A program made the translations under genes and the position numbers. A model generated the notes under the pieces. It was not told the origin of the DNA, made no database searches, and saw only the letters and a list, made by a program, of their open reading frames with translations. DNA of 64,000 nt from assembly GCF_040954835.1 (NCBI RefSeq), contig NC_090698.1, positions 27,891,501 through 27,955,500 on the forward strand. The letters are read 5' to 3'. Shown in pieces: positions 59,130 to 64,000 of this stretch (the stretch's first letter is position 1; each line of letters opens with the position of its first letter). This DNA comes from Lepisosteus oculatus (taxonomy: Eukaryota > Chordata > Actinopteri > Semionotiformes > Lepisosteidae).

Positions 59130-62100
59130 TTTTCCCAAGTTTATCCTCCCAGTGTGTCTGTCTGCTATACCATTCATGGGTTTTGTCACTTATAGCCGTA
59201 AAGTCAACATGTTTGTTTTTGATAAGTGTATGCTGTTAATCTACATTGGACACACTTTTCTGGGAATGTGAAGCTAAAAAACCTCTGCTTTGCCAGAGAT
59301 TCGTAGGTTGGTACAACATCTGAATGTTCAAATATATAGATTCACTGCCGTTAATAATCTTCATGTGAAAATAACTGATCGCTTCATCTTTTCATAAAAT
59401 GCTTTAAGTGGCACTAACTTTCATGGTTATTTTTAAACAAGGTTTGTTGTCAAAATAGTATTTTTAAACCATAATACTAGATAGAAACTGACTTGGTAGG
59501 CTGATAGTTGAATTCGCATTTAACATTGGATGAAATGTTCAGAGGTAAAAGTTTAATGTGCTGGTTTTCACCACTGTAAATGCACTCAGGTTTTGCTATA
59601 AAGGGTAAGATAGTTTATGTTGCCCCTCTAGTCTTATTTTGTATTGTCAGTACTGTTCTTTTTGCGTTTCTATTTTTTTTCTTCATATGAGATGCCAACA
59701 CAGAATGACAAAGTTTAATTTAAGTGGGTATTTTCAGCGATGGCAGTCTAGCAGGTTAATCATTAATATAAATTGCCCTGTAAGCAGGTGACATGAAGGA
59801 ATGTAACCTGTTATTACCTGTAAGTTACTTTGACTTTTGACTCGGGGTTTAAAGGAATAACTTTGCCAGGGTATCTTTAACCCAGGAGGACACATTACCC
59901 TACTGTTCAGCTTTCTATCTATTCTGTTTCTCTACTGGGCAAGTTTTACATTTTCATTTAAAAAGTTTTTCTGTGTTCTTCTGAGCCATGAGTAAATGAG
60001 CCCTGATTTTTAGATAGCCTTTTTGTTTTGCATAATTACAAACTCTGCCTGCAGCAAGAAGACATAAATTACCTGGGTGAAATTTACTTTCCCAAAATTC
60101 AAATCTCAACATTCATGATTCCTGTGCCTGAGCCAAGACGGCCTGAAGCACATTGATTTTTATGCTTCAGTGACCTATAGTCAGTTGTCCAAGGTGGAAC
60201 AATGTGCAATAAAGGAAAAGCATTCTGTCAAGGTTTAAGGATGAGACCACACTGCCTTTTTAATAACAAACGCATGCTTTCAAATAAACCTGATCTGTTT
60301 ATACAAGTATTCAGTACATAATACAGGGCATACAGCCTTCAATTTGTAAGTTTGAAGGCTTGCATGCAGTACCATGAAGAGAAATAAAAGACCTTGAGAG
60401 TGATCATGGTCTCTATAACATTAGAACGGAGTAAAGGTAGTTTAGAGCAACTTTATATCCATCCATAAGATATTGATAGAATCAGTATCTCTTTATTTCC
60501 CAAGTATATTGTACAAGGAATTTGATCTGGTGTCTTGGTGTGAAAAACAGAAATTCAGTAATACATATTGTATTATTGACTCAATATGCAATACTTTTAT
60601 GCTTCTTACAATTATTTTGACTGTTCAGGTATAGGGTGCTTTCAGTATGCACATCATGAGAGTGCTGTTGCATTTCACCATTGGGGTTTGTTTTGTTTTA
60701 ATTGAATCAACTTATCAAAGCTGACTCCTATTTTATACCAATTAACGTTAAAGGAAATTTGTTGATTAACCTAGAATGTCTTCAAGCTAGCGTTAAAGAG
60801 GGTAGAGTTTTGTACTAATTGTAGTTTTGCACTCTTTGATTGGTAGCGTGTTTTGGTAAGACATACTAAATGAAAGAGCAAGGCTTATTTTTGTGATGTA
60901 GGGGGAAGGTGATGATGTGCTTTTGATAGGCTCTACTTAGGTCTGGAGGCTGTAGGTGTTTCGGGAAGGAATTTTGTCTTGTTTAATGATTAGGTTAAGA
61001 TCTAGCCTGAGCTCCTTAAAATAAACTTTAGCTTTCCGTGAATGCATACTGCGGAAGCTGTATTCTACGCTCTTTCCGGTGTCTCACTGGCTGAGTCTCA
61101 TCGTAATCAGAAGGGTTTGTGTGTGCTAGTAACCTCGTGACTCCGTTTGATTCAAGCAGAAAAACTTAAGTCTCTTGCACTGCATTCACTTCACGTAATA
61201 CCACAGGGGAAAAAAATACCAAATACAGTAATCCCATTATTATGTCTTTTGCTGCTTCTGTGCGTGGTTGACAGTAAATCGTTAACAAACTTGAGGAAAA
61301 AAATCAAAAGAACTGGGGCAGAAAGAAACCAGCGCCGGAGCTAGAAGCCAAATGCGTGTTGTGCTAATGCGCGCTAAAGAAGTCTTTCTGTCTTGCTAAT
61401 CGTTGTTTTTCATTATCCAGCTGTGCCTCCTCAAGAAATTGGCTGACGCACGGGGTTAATTGCTTTCCATAGAGGAGTTCAATAGCGATTGCAGGCGTAG
61501 ACGCTATGCGGATTGCCTGTCATGTTCAGATTCATACTTTACTTTTGAGCCGCATCTTAAAAAAAAGAGTCCTGCTGTGATTTAGGACAGGGCGAGAAGC
61601 ATGGAGGCCAACCTGAAATGACATTTTGGGGACAGTTTTGTAAATCATGCGCTGTGCAGGGAGTGATTCACGGTAATCCATCTAGTTTCTGCGCAGCTTC
61701 CTGCTGACAGGTTCCGATCAATAAAGCGAACATATCGTTTTGCCTTGTGGGCCAACAGTATTTTTTTAGGCAGTAGGCAAGAAGAGAAATGCCACGTATG
61801 TGCTAGAGCGGGGCTATTGCTTTTTAAATAACATCAAAGGCCATTTTATGCATGCATTCTCTACTCGAACACATTTTGGACATCTAAAGTAAGCCCAGTC
61901 TGTTATGTGTTCTATATGAAACTAAGTGGTTTCATGAAAACAAATATTGGGAGATGGAGTTGCCACTCCTTACAGAAGTCTTTTGGAAAGGCAAGTGAAT
62001 AATATAGCATTATGCTGTAATGGTACACTTTGTGGTTGCTGGTGCCAGATGAAAAATGTGGTACTGACTGAGGAAAGTACACATTCTTATGGGAAAGGCC

Positions 62101-63835
62101 AAGAAACAGATGAAGCTCAGAGAAAACTATTCTCATTTGAGTTGTAAAACTATGGAAACAATTTGCTGTGGACTGCCCTTTTGCTTTTTGGATTTTTTTT
62201 TGTTTGGCGACTTACCTTGGTGGGTTGGTGGAAATGGCATGTTTTTATTGTTCCAGAAAGGGTAGGCTATTAAATGCAAAAGCAGTGCAATCGATTTCCT
62301 GTCCTCCAGCTATACCTTTAGATTTTGTATGACCTAACCAGGGTTTTTTTGTTACTCCTCCTTGATGCTTCATATTTTACATGGGTTATTTACAACAGTA
62401 ATAAATGAAATGCCTTATGCTTTATAAGTTGAAGCCTGAGTGTTCTTCACCTCTTTTATTTTTGTTGTAAATAGAGCTTTGTTATCTACCTGTGTGCATT
62501 TCACAATAGTAGTTAGGTATAGAAACCTTGGCATACAGGCATTGGGAATAAGAAAATGATATAGCAGAGCCCAAAGACATACTTGTGGGATACATGATAT
62601 AAATGTACAGAATAATTCGAGGCCAGAGTAACAGACTCTCAAATAGGGAGGAATATCCAACTCTGGTTCTGTAGGGTGGCTGTTTTTATAGGTCTCTGGA
62701 AGTCTTCAGCTTGTTAAGAACAAGGACAAACTTCTCATTAAACACGCCATGGGCTCAGATTGGTAATAAGGGTTCAGGCGGAAAGAAAACTCTATTAGCC
62801 CTCTGGTCCTCCTGTAGTATACTTTTAAAACAGCACTTCTATGGCTGGGTATTCCCACAGCACACGGCAAGTCTTTCCTTCTGTCTGGTGAGTCTGTGTC
62901 TGAGCTCCCTGCTTTCCTTGCAAGTTCAGTCCTTCTTGTACTTCCTCAGCTTGTTGATCAAGATGAAAATTGATCGGGTATCACAAGTGTTCGGGGTTTA
63001 CTTTGATTACTCTCAGTAGAACACGAGAGAGAATATTTGCAGAAATCTGGATCCTCGTATTTGGCAGTTTGGTTTTGAAACTCACATTTGCCTGTTGTAA
63101 TTAGGAGTCATATTTTGTGTAGGGGATGAAGGCCGGACACCTGGTCCTAATGATAATTCACACCTAATCAGTGCAAAACAGATGAGTTTTTTAAGATGGG
63201 GCCCCGATATGTGCAGAATTCATTTCTTTGGGCATTTTTACATCCTACGTTTTTGTTAAATCAATTAATGGATATTTCAGGGACCATTAAGGTTTTAAAG
63301 CTTGAAGAGACTCCTGAGCAGAGCAGTAGGACTTTCAGTAATTGACCCAAGTGCCTACTCTAGATGTTAAGTTCTTACTCAGGAAGATTGGGATTTGTCT
63401 TATTATATGTCCTCCCAATTTGAAATGGCCAGTTGTTTTACAGCCAGGCTGTGTGGCGGTGATTCCTGTACCCACTCGGGAGAGATCTGAAAACATACCC
63501 ACCTGCTCAGCCATTCATCATTTGACAATTAGTGCAAATCAGAGTGGACTTCACAGCTGGTTTATGAGAGCTGGGAGAACCTAGATTAATTCCATCACTA
63601 CAGCTGTGGTGCTTGAATAGCCTCCTGTGAATTTTCACTAGGATAGTCTCGGTCCCGCCCAACTGGTGCCTTGACTGAGGCTTGAACTGATGACGGTTTT
63701 CCGAACTCATACATCAGAAAGACCACCGAAACTAAAATTATTCTGCAGTTAGGATCACACATTCTCCCTTCCCTTAACGACAGATTACTGTTCTTTTAAA
63801 TTTTCTCCATTCATTGGGAGTTTCATTTCACACCT
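59130..63835. other. Long non-coding stretch, little recognised
   Basis: AT-rich, with a LINE-tail-like fragment at about 60485-60545 (TTGTACAAGGAATTTGATCT) and a more CpG-containing part at 61030-61560. I cannot support an exon. Confidence 0.45.
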
Positions 63836-64000
63836 CTCTGCAGCCATTCTGACTTCACACCTCTTGATTGGCCTCTCTTTCTGTCCCCTGCTCCCGCCTC
63901 TCACTCCTCCTCCATCCCAACCTTTTGTTCTCCCGCTACTTTACCTTTGCCTACTGCCCTGTCTCTCTCACACCTGAAGAAGGCTCCACGGCCGAAACGT
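63835..64000 (+). mobile_element. Hammerhead-type repeat, cut by the window end
   Basis: Pyrimidine-rich lead (CTACTGCCCTGTCTCTCTCA) followed by CAC (63971-63973), CTGAAGA (63974-63980), the same stem II and GAAAC (63994-63998). The window ends right after ACGT. All visible core bases match the intact unit at 54528. The lead sequence also precedes the decayed copy at 20727. Confidence 0.75.

Noticed and set aside
59083-59271. Open frame with a poly-isoleucine run
   Set aside because: Created by the TAA microsatellite.
1-64000. CRISPR arrays, operons or other prokaryotic systems
   Set aside because: Intron-containing vertebrate genes and SINEs throughout, with no regularly spaced repeats of CRISPR type.

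Overview
This window comes from a vertebrate nuclear genome, most likely a ray-finned fish outside or at the base of the teleosts (gar, bowfin, sturgeon or paddlefish type). The evidence is AT-rich non-coding DNA, GT-AG introns, and a repeat mix of V-SINE-like elements, 5S-rRNA-derived Deu-type SINEs, L2/CR1-like LINE relics, a Gypsy-type solo LTR and Penelope/retrozyme-type hammerhead units. The species call is inference. Only two protein genes can be read as intact coding sequence. Most open reading frames here are chance frames or lie inside repeats.

Layout: (1) 1-2705, the last three coding exons and poly(A) signal of TRAPPC13 (+ strand). (2) 3781-19170, SGTB on the minus strand, tail-to-tail with TRAPPC13. 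All ten coding exons join in phase to a 306-residue co-chaperone, with a likely non-coding first exon and promoter near 19.1-19.25 kb. (3) 22.3-37.9 kb, collinear relics of neurolysin (NLN) exons on the + strand, with in-frame stops, frameshifts and one locally duplicated exon, i.e. an NLN pseudogene. (4) 38-46 kb, repeats, including a 526-bp solo LTR. (5) About 46.7-47.45 kb, a more GC-rich block with splice-donor-like sites that could be the 5' end of ERBIN, the next gene in the human order. The rest of the window would then be intron or intergenic DNA full of repeats.

The order TRAPPC13 - SGTB - NLN (- ERBIN) is that of human 5q12.3, so the block is an ancestral synteny in which NLN has decayed. 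TRAPPC13 acts in TRAPPIII membrane traffic, and SGTB is a TPR co-chaperone for hydrophobic clients. They are neighbours by descent and not parts of one pathway.

The most unusual structure is a perfect 84-bp inverted repeat at 54.4-54.6 kb, flanked by a 13-bp target duplication. Each arm carries a motif that fits a minimal hammerhead ribozyme. A second intact copy of the core lies at the right edge of the window, and two decayed copies lie near 20.7 and 46.0 kb.
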